DNA of 64,000 bases from Lamellibrachia columna (taxonomy: Eukaryota > Annelida > Polychaeta > Sabellida > Siboglinidae): NCBI GenBank assembly GCA_963662155.1, contig OY759274.1, positions 46,795,565 through 46,859,564 on the forward strand, read 5' to 3'. The position numbers were made by a program, and so were the translations under genes. Positions 12,598 to 26,400 of this stretch are shown in pieces (position 1 is the first letter of the stretch; each line of letters opens with the position of its first letter). The notes beneath the pieces were generated by a model. It was not told the DNA's origin. It ran no database searches and was given only the letters and a program-made list of their open reading frames with translations.

Positions 12598-14881
12598 TTA
12601 ATGTCAACTATTTCGTCTAGCGGCTACTTGTCAATGACTATTAATGTCCACTGGTTCGTCTAGCGTTTACACGACAACGACTATTAATGTATCCTAGTTC
12701 GTCTAGCGTCTACTCGACAACGATTATTAACGTCAACTAGTTCGTCTAGCGTCTACTCGACAACGACTATTAATGTCAACTAGTTCGTCTAGCGTCTACT
12801 CGAAAACGACTATTCATGTCAACTAGTTCGTCTATCCTCTACTCGACAACTACTATTAATATCAACTAGTTCGTCTCGCGTCTACTCGACAACGACTATT
12901 AATGTCAACTAGTTCGTCTCGCGTCCACTCGACAACGACTATTAATGTCAACTAGTTCATGTAGCATCTACTCGACAACGACTATTAATGTCAACTAGTT
13001 CGTCTAGCGTCTACTCAACAACGAATATTAATGTCAACTAGTTCGTCTAGTGTCTACTCGACAACTAGTATTAATGTCAACTAGTTCGTCTAGTGTCTAC
13101 TCGTCAACGACTATTAATGTCAACTAGTTCGTCTAGCGTCTACTCGACAACGACTATTAATATCAACCAGTTCGTCTAGCGTCTACTCGACAACGACTAT
13201 TAATGTCAACTAGTTCGTCTCTCGTCTTGTCGACAACTACTATTAATGTCAACTAGTTCGTCTTGCGTTTACTCGACAACTACTGTTAATATCAACTAGT
13301 TCGTCTCACGTCTACTCGACAAAGACTATTAATGTCAACTAGTTCGTCTCGCGTCCACTCGACAACGACAATTAATGTCAACTAGTTCGTCTAGCGTCTA
13401 CTCGACAACGACTATTAATGTCATCTCGTTCGTGTAGCATCTACTCGACAACGACTATTAATGTCAACTAGTTCGTCCAGCGTCTACTCGACAACTAGTA
13501 TTAATGTCAACTAGTTCGTCTAGAGTCTACTCTTCAACGACTATTAATGTCAACTATTTCGTCTAGCCTCTACTCGACAACGACTATTAATATGAACTAG
13601 TTCGTCTAGCGTCTATTCGACAACGACTATTAATGTCAACTAGTTCGTCTAGCGGCTACTTGTCAATGACTATTAATGTCAACTGGTTCGTCTAGCGTTT
13701 ACACGACAACGACTATTAATGTCACCTAGTTCGTCTAGCGTCTACTCGACAACGATTATTAACGTCAACTAGTTCGTCTAGCGTCTACTCGACAACGACT
13801 ATTAATGTCAACTAGTTCGTCTAGCGTCTACTCGACAACGACTATTAATGTCAACTAGTTCGTCTATCCTCTACTCGACAACTACTATTAATGTCAACTA
13901 GTTCGTCTCGCGTCTACTCGACAACGGCTATTAATGTCAACTAGTTCGTCTAGCCTCTACTAGACAACGACTATTAATGTCAACTAGTTCGTGTAGCATC
14001 TACTCGACAACGACTATTAATGTCAACTAGTTCGTCTAGCGTCTACTCAACAACGACTATTAATGTCAACTAGTTCGTCTAGTGTCTACTCGACAACTAG
14101 TATTAATGTCAACTAGTTCGTCTAGTGTCTACTCGTCAACGACTATTAATGTCAACTAGTTCGTCTAGCGTCTACTCGACAACGAATATTAATATCAACT
14201 AGTTCGTCTAGCGTCTACTCGACAACGACTATTAATTTCAACTAGTTCGTCTAGCGTCTACTCGTCAACGTCCATTAATGTCAACTAGTTCGTCTAGCGT
14301 CTACTCGTCAACGACTATTAATGTCAACTAATTCGTCCAGCCTCTACTCGTCAACGACTATTAATGTCAACTAGTTCGTCTAGCCTCTACTCGACAACGA
14401 CTATTAATGTCATCTAGTTCGTCTAGCGTCTACTCGACATCGATTATTAATATCAACTAGTTCGTCTAACGTCTACTCGACAACGACTATTAATGTCTAC
14501 TAGTTCGTCAAGCGTCTACTCATCAACGACTATTAATGTCAACTAGTTCGTCTCTCGTCTAGTCGACAACTACTATTAATGTCAACTAGTTCGTCTAGCG
14601 TCTACTCGACAACGACTATTAATGTCAACTAGTTCATCTATCCTCTACTCGACAACTACTATTAATGTCAAATAGTTCGTCTCGCGTCTACTCGACAACG
14701 GCTATTAATGTCAACTAGTTCGTCTCGCGTCCACTCGACAACGACTATTAATGTCAACTAGTTCGTCTAGAGTCTACTCGACAACGACTATTAATGTCAA
14801 CTAGTTCGTGAAGCATCTACTCGACAACAATTATTAATATCAACTAGTTCGTCTAGCGTCTACTCGACAACGACTATTAAT

Positions 14882-17333
14882 GTCTACTAGTTCGTCTAGC
14901 GTCTACTCGTCAACGACTTTTAATGTCAACTAGTTCGTCTCTCGTCTAGTCGACAACTACTATTAATGTCAACTAGTTCGTCTTGCGTCTACTCGACAAC
15001 TACTGTTAATATCAACTAGTTTGTCTAGCGGTTACTTGTCAATGACTATTAATATCAACTAGTTCGTCTAGCGTTTACTCCACAACGACTATTAATGTCA
15101 ACTAGATCGTCTAGCGTCTACTCGACAACGACTATTAATATCAACTAGTTCGTCTAGCTTCTACTCGAAAACGACTATTAATGTCAACTAGTTCGTCTAG
15201 CGTCTACTCGTCAACGACTATTAATGTCAACTAGTTCGTCTCGCGTCTAGTCGAAAAACTACTATTAATGTCAACTAGTTCGTCTAGCGTCTACTCGTCA
15301 ACGACAATTAATGTAAACTAGTTCGTCTTGCGTCTACTCGACAACTACTATTAATGTCAATTAGTTAGTCTAGCATCTATTCGACAACGACTGTTAATGT
15401 CAACTAGTTCGTCTAGCGGCTACTCGATAACGACTGTTAATGTCAACTAGTTCGTCTAGCGGCTACTCGAAAACGACTGTTAATGTCAACTAGTTCTTCT
15501 AGCGTCTACCCGACAACGACTGTTAATGCAAACTAGTTCGTCTAGCGTCTATTCCACAACGACTATTAATGTCAACTACTTCGTCTAACGACTACTCGAC
15601 AACGACTATTAATGTCAACTAGTTCGTCTAGCGGCTACTTGTCAATGACTATTAATGTCATCTAGTTCGTCTAGCGTTTACTCGACAACGACTATTAATG
15701 TCAACTAGTTCGTCTAGCGTCTACTCGACAACGACTATTAATGTCAACTAGTTCGTATAGCCTCTACTCGACAACGACTATTAATGTCAACTAGTTCGTC
15801 TATCCTCTACTCGTCAACTACTATTAATATCAACTAGTTCGTCTCGCGTCTACTCGACAAAGACTATTAATGTCAACTAGTTCGTCTCGCGTCCACTCGA
15901 CAACGACAATTAATGTCAACTAGTTCGTGTAGCATCTACTCGACAACGACTATTAATGTCAACTAGTTCGTCTAGCGTCTTCTCAACAATGACTATTAAT
16001 GTCAACTAGTTCTTCCAGCGTCCACTCGACAACTATTATTAATGTCAACTAGTTCGTCTAGAGTCTACTCGTCAAAGACTATTAATGTCAACTATTTCGT
16101 CTAGCCTCTACTCGACAACGACTATTAATATGAACTAGTTCGTCTAGCGTCTATTAGACAATGACTAGTAATGTCAACTAGTTCGTCTAGCGGCTACTTG
16201 TCAATGACTATTAATGTCAACTGGTTCGTCTAGCGTTTACACGACAACGACTATTAATGTCACCTAGTTCGTCTAGCGTCTACTCGACAACGATTATTAA
16301 CGTCAACTAGTTCGTCTAGCGTCAACTCGACAACGACTATTAATGTCAACTAGTTCGTCTAGCGTCTACTCGACAACGACTATTAATGTCAACTAGTTCG
16401 ACTATCCTCTACTCGACAACTATTATTAATGTCAACTAGTTCGTCTCGCGTCTACTCGACAACGGCTATTAATATCAACTAGTTCGTCTCGCGTCCACTC
16501 GACAACGACTATTAATGTCAACTAGTTCGTCTAGCGTCTACTCGACAACGACTATTACTGTCAACTAGTTCGTGTAGCATCTACTCGACAACGGCTATTA
16601 ATGTCAACTAGTTCGTCTAGCGTCTACTCGTCAATGACTATTAATGTCAACTAGTTCGTCTCGCGTCTAGTCGACAACTACTATTAATGTCAACTAGTTC
16701 GTCTCGCGTCTACTCGACAACGGCTATTAATATCAACTAGTTCGTCTCGCGTCCACTCGACAACGACTATTAATGTCAATTAGTTCGTCTAGAGTCTACT
16801 CGACAACGACTATTAATGTCAACTAGTTCGTGTAGCATCTACTCGACAACGACTATTAATGTCAACTAGTTCGTCTAGCGTCTACTCAACAACGACAATT
16901 AATGTCAACTAGTTCGTCTAGTGTCTACTCGACAACTAGTATTAATGTCAACTAGTTCGTCTAGTGTCTACTCGTCAACGACTATTAATATCAACTAGTT
17001 CGTCTCTCGTCTAGTCGAAAACTACTATTAATGTCAACTAGTTCGTCTTGCGTCTACTCGACAACTACTGTTAATATCAACTAGTTTGTCTAGCGGCTAC
17101 TTGTCAATGACTATTAATATCAACTAGTTCGTCTAGCATTTACTCGACAACGACTATTAATGTCAACTAGATCGTCTAGCGTCTACTCGACAACGACTAT
17201 TAATATCAACTAGTTCGTCTAGCTTCTACTCGACAACGACTATTAATGTCAACTAGTTCGTCTAGCGTCTACTCTTCAACGACTATTAATGTCAACTAGT
17301 TCGTCTCGCGTCTAGTCGACAACTACTATTAAT
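14882..17333 (+). repeat. Higher-order repeat, block 2, copy 1 (57 monomers)
   Basis: Delimited by the GTCTACTAG variant at 14,882 and 17,334, which is 2,452 bp: 57 monomers plus one inserted base at about 15,255. It contains a characteristic run of variants: GCGGTTACTTG (15,028), TTAGTTAGTC, three successive CTGTTAATG monomers, TGTTAATGCAAACTAG, then CTACTTCGTCTAACGACTACTCG. The bases just upstream of 14,882 differ from those upstream of copies 2 and 3, so this is the left edge of the amplified block. Confidence 0.88.
15251..15260 (+). repeat. 1-bp insertion monomer, block 2 copy 1
   Basis: TAGTCGAAAAACTACTATT has one extra A compared with TAGTCGACAACTACTATT, with C to A also changed. The same allele recurs in copy 2 (17,661-17,668) and copy 3 (20,113-20,120), so it predates the amplification of block 2 and is a useful marker of the unit. 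Confidence 0.9.
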
Positions 17334-17600
17334 GTCTACTAGTTCGTCTAGCGTCTACTCGTCAACGACTTTTAATGTCAACTAGTTCGTCTCTCGTCTA
17401 GTCGACAACTACTATTAATGTCAACTAGTTCGTCTTGCGTCTACTCGACAACTACTGTTAATATCAACTAGTTTGTCTAGCGGTTACTTGTCAATGACTA
17501 TTAATATCAACTAGTTCGTCTAGCGTTTACTCCACAACGACTATTAATGTCAACTAGATCGTCTAGCGTCTACTCGACAACGACTATTAATATCAACTAG

Positions 17601-17643
17601 TTCGTCTAGCTTCTACTCGTCAACGACTATTAATGTCAACTAG
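17601..17643 (+). repeat. Hybrid monomer marking a one-monomer deletion
   Basis: Copies 1 and 3 of block 2 have a monomer TAGCTTCTACTCGAAAACG followed by TAGCGTCTACTCGTCAACG. In copy 2 only one monomer remains, with the left half of the first (TAGCTTCTACTCG) and the right half of the second (TCAACG). Landmark spacing confirms a loss of exactly 43 bp. This is the expected product of in-register unequal exchange within neighbouring monomers. Confidence 0.85.
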
Positions 17644-17660
17644 TTCGTCTCGCGTCTAGT

Positions 17661-17668
17661 CGAAAAAC
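17661..17668 (+). repeat. 1-bp insertion monomer, block 2 copy 2
   Basis: Same extra-A allele as at 15,251. Spacing from copy 1 is 2,409 bp, because copy 2 lost one monomer just upstream. Confidence 0.9.
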
Positions 17669-19742
17669 TACTATTAATATCAACTAGTTCGTCTAGCGTC
17701 TACTCGTCAACGACAATTAATGTAAACTAGTTCGTCTTGCGTCTACTCGACAACTACTATTAATGTCAATTAGTTAGTCTAGCATCTATTCGACAACGAC
17801 TGTTAATGTCAACTAGTTCGTCTAGCGGCTACTCGATAACGACTGTTAATGTCAACTAGTTCGTCTAGCGGCTACTCGAAAACGACTGTTAATGTCAACT
17901 AGTTCTTCCAGCGTCTACCCGACAACGACTGTTAATGCAAACTAGTTCGTCTAGCGTCTATTCCACAAAAACTATTAATGTCAACTACTTCGTCTAACGA
18001 CTACTCGACAACGACTATTAATGTCAACTAGTTCGTCTAGCGGCTACTTGTCAATGACTATTAATGTCATCTAGTTCGTCTAGCGTTTACTCGACAACGA
18101 CTATTAATGTCAACTAGTTCGTCTAGCGTCTACTCGACAACGACTATTAATGTCAACTAGTTCGTATAGCCTCTACTCGACAACGACTATTAATGTCAAC
18201 TAGTTCGTCTATCCTCTACTCGTCAACTACTATTAATATCAACTAGTTCGTCTCGCGTCTACTCGACAAAGACTATTAATGTCAACTAGTTCGTCTCGCG
18301 TCCACTCGACAACGACAATTAATGTCAACTAGTTCGTGTAGCATCTACTCGACAACGACTATTAATGTCAACTAGTTCGTCTAGCGTCTTCTCAACAACG
18401 ACTATTAATGTCAACTAGTTCGTCCAGCGTCCACTCGACAACTAATATTAATGTCAACTAGTTCGTCTAGAGTCTACTCGTCAAAGAATATTAATGTCAA
18501 CTATTTCGTCTAGCCTCTACTCGACAACGACTATTAATATGAACTAGTTCGTCTAGCGTCTATTAGACAACGACTATTAATGTCAACTAGTTCGTCTAGC
18601 GGTTACTTGTCAATGACTATTAATGTCAACTGGTTCGTCTAGCGTTTACACGACAACGACTATTAATGTCACCTAGTTCGTCTAGCGTCTACTCGACAAC
18701 GATTATTAACGTCAACTAGTTCGTCTAGCGTCAACTCGACAACGACTATTAATGTCAACTAGTTCGTCTAGCGTCTACTCGACAACGACTATTAATGTCA
18801 ACTAGTTCGACTATCCTCTACTCGACAACTATTATTAATGTCAACTAGTTCGTCTCGCGTCTACTCGACAACGGCTATTAATATCAACTAGTTCGTCTCG
18901 CGTCCACTCGACAACGACTATTAATGTCAACTAGTTCGTCTAGCGTCTACTCGACAACGACTATTAATGTCAACTAGATCGTGTAGCATCTACTCGACAA
19001 CGGCTATTAATGTCAACTAGTTCGTCTAGCGTCTACTCGTCAACGACTATTAATGTCAACTAGTTCGTCTCGCGTCTAGTCGACAACTACTATTAATGTC
19101 AACTAGTTCGTCTCGCGTCTACTCGACAACGGCTAATAAAATCAACTAGTTCGTCTCGCGTCCACTCGACAACGACTATTAATGTCAATTAGTTCGTCTA
19201 GCGTCTACTCGACAACGACTATTAATGTCAACTAGTTCGTGTAGCATCTACTCGACAACGACTATTAATGTCAACTAGTTCGTCTAGCGTCTACTCAACA
19301 ACGACTATTAATGTCAACTAGTTCGTCTAGTGTCTACTCGACAACTAGTATTAATGTCAACTAGTTCGTCTAGTGTCTACTCGTCAACGACTATTAATAT
19401 CAACTAGTTCGTCTCTCGTCTAGTCGACAACTACTATTAATGTCAACTAGTTCGTCTTGCGTCTACTCGACAACTACTGTTAATATCAACTAGTTTGTCT
19501 AGCGGCTACTTGTCAATGACTATTAATATCAACTAGTTCGTCTAGCGTTTACTCGACAACGACTATTAATGTCAACTAGATCATCTAGCGTCTACTCGAC
19601 AACGACTATTAATATCAACTAGTTCGTCTAGCTTCTACTCGACAACGACTATTAATGTCAACTAGTTCGTCTAGCGTCTACTCGTCAACGACTATTAATG
19701 TCAACTAGTTCGTCTCGCGTCTAGTCGACAACTACTATTAAT

Positions 19743-20870
19743 GTCTACGAGTTCGTCTAGCGTCTACTCGTCAACGACTTTTAATGTCAACTAGTTCGTC
19801 TCTCGTCTAGTCGACAACTACTATTAATGTCAACTAGTTCGTCTTGCGTCTACTCGACAACTACTGTTAATATCAACTAGTTTGTCTAGCGGTTACTTGT
19901 CAATGACTATTAATATCAACTAGTTCGTCTAGCGTTTACTCCACAACGACTATTAATGTCAACTAGATCGTCTAGCGTCTACTCGACAACGACTATTAAT
20001 ATCAACTAGTTCGTCTAGCTTCTACTCGAAAACGACTATTAATGTCAACTAGTTCGTCTAGCGTCTACTCGTCAACGACTATTAATGTCAACTAGTTCGT
20101 CTCGCGTCTAGTCGAAAAACTACTATTAATGTCAACTAGTTCGTCTAGCGTCTACTCGTCAACGACAATTAATGTAAACTAGTTCGTCTTGCGTCTACTC
20201 GACAACTACTATTAATGTCAATTAGTTAGTCTAGCATCTATTCGACAACGACTGTTAATGTCCACTAGTTCGTCTAGCGGCTACTCGATAACGACTGTTA
20301 ATGTCAACTAGTTCGTCTAGCGGCTACTCGAAAACGACTGTTAATGTCAACTAGTTCTTCTAGCGTCTACCCGACAACGACTGTTAATGCAAACTAGTTC
20401 GTCTAGCGTCTATTCCACAACGACTATTAATGTCAACTACTTCGTCTAACGACTACTCGACAACGACTATTAATGTCAACTAGTTCGTCTAGCGGCTACT
20501 TGTCAATGACTATTAATGTCATCTAGTTCGTCTAGCGTTTATTCGACAACGACTATTAATGTCAACTAGTTCGTCTAGCGTCTACTCGACAACGACTATT
20601 AATGTCAACTAGTTCGTATAGCCTCTACTCGACAACGACTACTAATGTCAACTAGTTCGTCTATCCTCTACTCGTCAACTACTATTAATATCAACTAGTT
20701 CGTCTCGCGTCTACTCGACAAAGACTATTAATGTCAACTATTTCGTCTCGCGTCCACTCGACAACGACAATTAATGTCACCTAGTTCGTGTAGCATCTAC
20801 TCGACAACGACTATTAATGTCAACTAGTTCGTCTAGCGTCTTCTCAACAACGACTATTAATGTCAACTAG
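19743..20870 (+). repeat. Higher-order repeat, block 2, partial copy 3
   Basis: Follows copies 1 and 2 from GTCTACGAG at 19,743 and keeps the landmark order (GCGGTTACTTG at 19,889, inserted-A monomer at about 20,113). This copy retains the monomer lost from copy 2. Similarity stops at about 20,870: after TCTTCTCAACAACG copies 1 and 2 continue with a CAGCGTCCACTCG monomer, whereas this one continues with canonical monomers. About 26 of the 57 monomers are present. Confidence 0.82.
20113..20120 (+). repeat. 1-bp insertion monomer, block 2 copy 3
   Basis: Same extra-A allele as at 15,251 and 17,661, 2,452 bp after the latter (57 monomers plus 1). Confidence 0.9.
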
Positions 20871-23410
20871 TTCGTCTAGCGTCTACTCGACAACGAATAT
20901 TAATATCAACTAGTTCGTCTAGCGACTACTCGACAATGACTATTAATGTCAACTATTTCGTCTAGCGTCTACTCGTCAACGACTATTAATGTCATCTAGT
21001 TCGTCTAGCGTCTACTCGTCAACGACTATTAATGTCAACTAGTTCGTCTTGCGTCTACTCGACAACTACTATTAATGTCAATTAGTTCGTCTAGCGTCTA
21101 TTCGACAACGACTGTTAATGTCAACTAGTTCGTCTCGCGTCTACTCGACAACGACTATTAATGTCAACTAGTTCATGTAGTGTCTACTCGACAACGACTA
21201 TTAATGTCAACTTGTTCTTCTACCGTCTACTCGACAAAGACTATTAATGTCAACTAGATCGTCTAGCGTCTACTCGACAACGACTATTAATGTCAACTAA
21301 TTCGTCTAGCGTCTACTCGGCAACGTCTATTAATGTCAACTAGTTCGCCTATCCTCTACTCGACAACTACTATTAATATCAATTAGTTCGTCTCGCGTCT
21401 ACTCGACAACGACTATTAATATCAACTAGTTCATGTAGTGTCTACTCGACAACGACTATTAATGTCAACTTGTTCGTCTAGCATCTACTCGACAACGACT
21501 AATAATGTCAAATAGTTCGTCTATCCTCTACTCGACAACTACTATTAATATCAACTAGTTCGTCTCGTGTCTACTCGAAAATGACTATTAATGTCAACTA
21601 GTTCGTCTCGCGTCCACTCGACAACGACAATTAATGTCAACTGGTTCGTCTAGCGTTTACACGACAACGACTATTAATGTCACCTAGTTCGTCTAGCGTC
21701 TACTCGACAACGATTATTAACGTCAACTAGTTCGTCTATCCTCTACTCGTCAACGACTATTAATGTCAACTAATTCGTCTAGTGTCTACTCGACAACTAG
21801 TATTAATGTCAACTAGTTCGTCTAGTGTCTACTCGTCAACGACTATTAATGTCAACTAGTTCGTCTAGCGTCTACTCGACAACGACTATTAATATCAACT
21901 AGTTCGTCAAGCATCTACTCGACAACGACTATTAATGTCAACTAGTTCGTCTAGCGTCTACTCGTCAACGACCATTAATGTCAACTAGTTCGTCTAGCGT
22001 CTCCTCGACAACGACTATTAATGTCACCTAGTAAGTCTAGCGTCTACTCGACAACGATTATTAACGTCAACTAGTTCGTCTAGCGTCAACTCGACAACGA
22101 CTATTAATGTCAACTAGTTCGTCTAGCGTCTACTCGACAATGACTATTAATGTCAACTAGTTCGACTATCCTCTACTCGACAACTACTATTAATGTCAAC
22201 TAGTTCGTCTCGCGTCTACTCGACAACGGCTATTAATGTCAACTAGTTCGTCTCGCGTCCACTCGACAATGACTATTAATGTCAACTAGTTCGTCTAGCG
22301 TCTACTCGACAATGACTATTAATGTCAACTAGTTCGTGTAGCATCTACTCGACAACGGCTATTAATGTCAACTAGTTCGTCTAGCGTCTACTCTTCAACG
22401 ACTATTAATGTCAACTAGTTCGTCTCGCGTCTAGTCGACAACTACTATTAATGTCAACTAGTTCGTCTCGCGTCTACTCGACAACGGCTATTAATGTCAA
22501 CTAGTTCGTCTCGCGTCCACTCGACAACGACTATTAATGTCAACTAGTTCGTCTAGCGTCTACTCGACAACGACTATTAATGTCAACTAGTTCGTGTAGC
22601 ATCTACTCGACAACGACTATTAATGTCAACTAGTTCGTCTATCCTCTACTCGACAACTACTATTAATGTCAACTACTTCGTCTAACGACTACTCGACAAC
22701 GACTATTAATGTCAACTAGTTCATCTAGCGGCTACTCGAAAATGACTGTTAATGTCAACTAGTTCGTCTAGCGGCTACACGACAACGACTGTTAATGTCA
22801 ACTAGTTCTTCTAGCGGCTACTCAACAACGATTGTTAATGCAAACTAGTTCGTCTAGCATCTATTCGACAACGACTATTAATGTCAACTACTTCGTCTAA
22901 CGACTACTCGACAACGACTATTAATGTCAACTAGTTCGTCTAGCTTCTACTTGTCAATGACTATTAATGTCAACTAGTTCCTCTAGCGTTTACTCGACAA
23001 CGACTATTAATGTCATCTAGTTCGTCTAGCGTCTACTCGACAACGACTATTAATATCAACTAGTTCGTCTAGCGTCTACTCGACAACGACTATTAATGTC
23101 TACTAGTTCGTCTAGCGTCTACTCGTCAACGACTATTAATATCAACTAGTTCGTCTCTCGTCTAGTCGACAACTACTATTAATGTCAACTAGTTCGTCTT
23201 GCGTCTACTCGACAACTACTATTAATGTCAATTAGTTCGTCTAGCGTCTACTCGACAACGACTATTAATGTCAACTAGTTCGTGTAGCATCTACTCGACA
23301 ACGGCTATTAATGTCAACTAGTTCGTCTAGCGTCTACTCAAGAACGACTATTAATGTCAACTAGTTCGTCTAGTGTCTACTCGACAACTAGTATTAATGT
23401 CAACTAGTTC
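20871..23410 (+). repeat. Transition satellite stretch between blocks 2 and 3
   Basis: Satellite monomers only. It combines variants typical of block 1 (GGCAACGTCT at 21,319, which is exactly 221 monomers after the one at 11,816; CACCTAGTTCG monomers followed by CGATTATTAACGTC) with variants typical of block 3 (CTACTTCGTCTAACGACTACTCG near 22,675, CTCAACAACGATTGTTAATGC near 22,820). No clean repeating unit is visible inside it, so it looks like a mosaic boundary between two homogenised domains. No gene or foreign insertion seen. Confidence 0.7.
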
Positions 23411-26400
23411 GTCTAGTATCTACTCGTCAACGACTATTAATGTCAATTAGTTCGTCTAGCGTCTACTCGACAACGACTATTAATATCAACTAGTTCGTCT
23501 AGTGTCTACTCGACAACGACTATTAATGTCAACTAGTTAGTCTAGCGTCTACTCGTCAACGACCATAAATGTCAACTAGTTCGTCTAGCGTCTACTCGTC
23601 AACAACTATTAATGTCAACTAATTCGTCTAGCCTCTACTCGACAACGACTATTAATGTCATCTAGTTCGTCTAGCGTCTACTCGACAACGATTATTAATA
23701 TCAATTAGTTCGTCTAGCTTCTACTCGACAACGACTATTAATGTCTACTAGTTCGTCTAGCATCTACTCGTCAACGACTTTTAATGTCAACTAGTTCGTC
23801 TAGCGTCTACTCAACAACGACTATTAATGTCAACTAGTTCGTCTATCCTCTACTCGACAACTACTATTAATGTCAACTAGTTCGTCTTGCGTCTACTCGA
23901 CAACTACTGTTAATATCAACTAGTTTGTCTAGCGGCGACTTGTCAATGAATATTAATATCAACTAGTTCGTCTAGCGTTTACTCGACAACGACTATTAAT
24001 ATCAACTAGTTCGTCTAGCGTCTATTCGACAACTAGTATTAATGTCAACTTGTTCGTCTAGTGTCTACTCGTCAACGACTATTAATGTCAACTAGTTCGT
24101 CTAGCGTCTACTCGACAACGACTACTAATATCAACTAGTTCGTCTAGCGTCTACTCGACAACGACTATTAATGTCAACTAATTCGTCTAGCGTCTACTCA
24201 ACAACGACTATTAATGTCAACTAGTTCGTGTATCCTCTACTCGACAACTACTATTAATGTGAACTAATTCGTCTCGCGTCTACTCAAAAACGACTATTAA
24301 TGCCAACTAATTCGTCTCGCGTCCACGCGACAACGACTATTAATGTCAACTAGTTCGTCTAGCATCTACTCGACAACGACTATTAATGTCAACTAGTTCG
24401 TCTAGCATCTACTCGACAACGACTATTAATGTCAACTAGTTCGTCTATCATCTACTCGACAACTACTATTAATGTCAACTTGTTCGTCTCGTGTCTACTC
24501 GACAACGACTATTAATGTCAACTAGTTCGTCTCGCGTCCACTCGACAACGACTATTAATGTCAACTATTTCGTCTAGCCTCTACTCGACAAAGAATATTA
24601 ATGTCAACTAGATCGTCTAGCGTCTCCTCGACAACGGTTATTAATATCAACTTGTTCGTCTAGCGTCTACTCGACAACGACTATTAATATCAACTAGTTC
24701 GTCTAGCGTCTACTCGACAACGACTATTAATGTCAACTAGTTCGTCTAGCGTCTACTCGTCAACGACTATTAATGTCAACTAGTTCGTCTCGCGTCTAGT
24801 CGACAACTACTATTACTGTCAACTAGTTCGTCTAGCGTCTACTCGTCAACGACTATTAATGTCAACTAGTTCGTCTTGCGTCTACTCGACAACTACTATT
24901 AATGTCAATTAGTTCGTCTACCGTATATTCGACAACGACTGTTAATGTCAACTAGTTCGTCTAGCGGCTACTCGACAATGACTGTTAATGTCAACTAGTT
25001 CGTCTAGCGGCTACTCGATAACGACTGTTAATGTGAACTAGTTCGTCTAGCGGCTATTCGACAACGGCTGTTAATGTCAACTAGTTCGTCTAGCGGCTAC
25101 TCGACAACGACTGTTAATGCAAACTAGTTCGTCTATCCTCTACTCGAAAACTACTATTAATGTCAACTAGTTCGTCTCGCGTCTACTTGACAACGGCTAT
25201 TAATGTCAACTAGTTCGTCTCGCGTCCACTCGACAACGACTATTAATGTCAACTAGTTCGACTAGCGTCTACTCGACAACGACTATTAATGTCAACTAGT
25301 TCATGTAGCATCTACTCGACAACGACTATTAATGTCAACTAGTTCGTCTAGCGTCTACTCAACAACGACTATTAATGTCAACTAGTTCGTCTAGTGTCTA
25401 TTTCGACAACTAGTATTAATGTCAACTAGTTCGTCTAGAGTCTACTCGTCAACGACTGTTAATATCAACTAGTTCGTCTAGCGTCTACTCGACAACGACT
25501 ATTAATATCAACTAGTTCGTCTAGCGTCTACTCGACAACGACTATTAATGTCAACTAGTTCGTCTAGCGTCTACTCGACAACGACTTTCAATATCAACTA
25601 GTTCGTCTCGCGTCCACTCGACAACGACTATTAATGTCAACTAGTTCGACTAGCGTCTACTCGACAACGACTATTAATGTCAACTAGTTCATGTAGCATC
25701 TACTCGACAACGACTATTAATGTCAACTAGTTCGTCTAGCGTCTACTCAACAACGACTATTAATGTCAACTAGTTCGTCTAGTGTCTACTCGACAACTAG
25801 TATTAATGTCAACTAGTTCGTCTAGAGTCTACTCGTCAACGACTGTTAATATCAACTAGTTCGTCTAGCGTCTACTCGACAACGACTATTAATATCAACT
25901 AGTTCGTCTAGCGTCTACTCGACAACGACTATTAATGTCAACTAGTTCGTCTAGCGTCTACTCGACAACGACTTTTAATGTTAACTAATTCGTCTAGCGT
26001 CTACACGACAACGACTATTAATGTCTACTAGTTCGTCTAGCATCTACTCGTCAACGACTTTTAATGTCAACTAGTTCGTCTCTCGTCTAGTCGACAACTA
26101 CTATTAATGTCAACTAGTTCGTCTTGCGTCTACTCGACATCTACTGTTAATATCAACTAGTTTGTCTAGCGGCTACTTGTCAATGAATATTAATATCAAC
26201 TAGTTCGTCTAGCGTTTACTCGACAACGACTATTAATATCAACTAGTTCGTCTAGCGTCTACTCGACAAAGATTATTAATGTCAACTAGTTCGTCTAGCT
26301 TCTACTCAACAACGACTATTAATGTCAACTAGTTCGTCTATCCTCTACTCGACAACTACTATTAATGTCAACTAGTTCGTCTTGCGTCTACTCGACAACT

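Larger units (their letters stand above)
7692..14881 (+). repeat. Block 1 continued, third and more rearranged units
   Basis: Starts with the third CTCTCGTCTT landmark (7,718), with the next at 13,219, a distance of 5,501 bp or 128 monomers minus a 3-bp deletion near 12,590. Stretches near 7,720-8,400 and 13,220-14,150 resemble 27-900 and 3,891-4,620, so the same roughly 90-monomer programme recurs, lengthened here by the nested 1,333-bp duplication at 9,663-12,328. Monomers after about 13,920 are increasingly shuffled relative to units one and two. Confidence 0.75.
17334..19742 (+). repeat. Higher-order repeat, block 2, copy 2 (56 monomers)
   Basis: The unit runs from GTCTACTAG at 17,334 to GTCTACGAG at 19,743, 2,409 bp, or 56 x 43 plus the same inserted A as copy 1. 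It is one monomer shorter than copy 1 because of a precise loss at about 17,601-17,643. Otherwise variants appear in the same order as in copy 1, with scattered substitutions such as GGCTAATAAAATC near 19,131 where copy 1 has GGCTATTAATATC. Confidence 0.88.
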
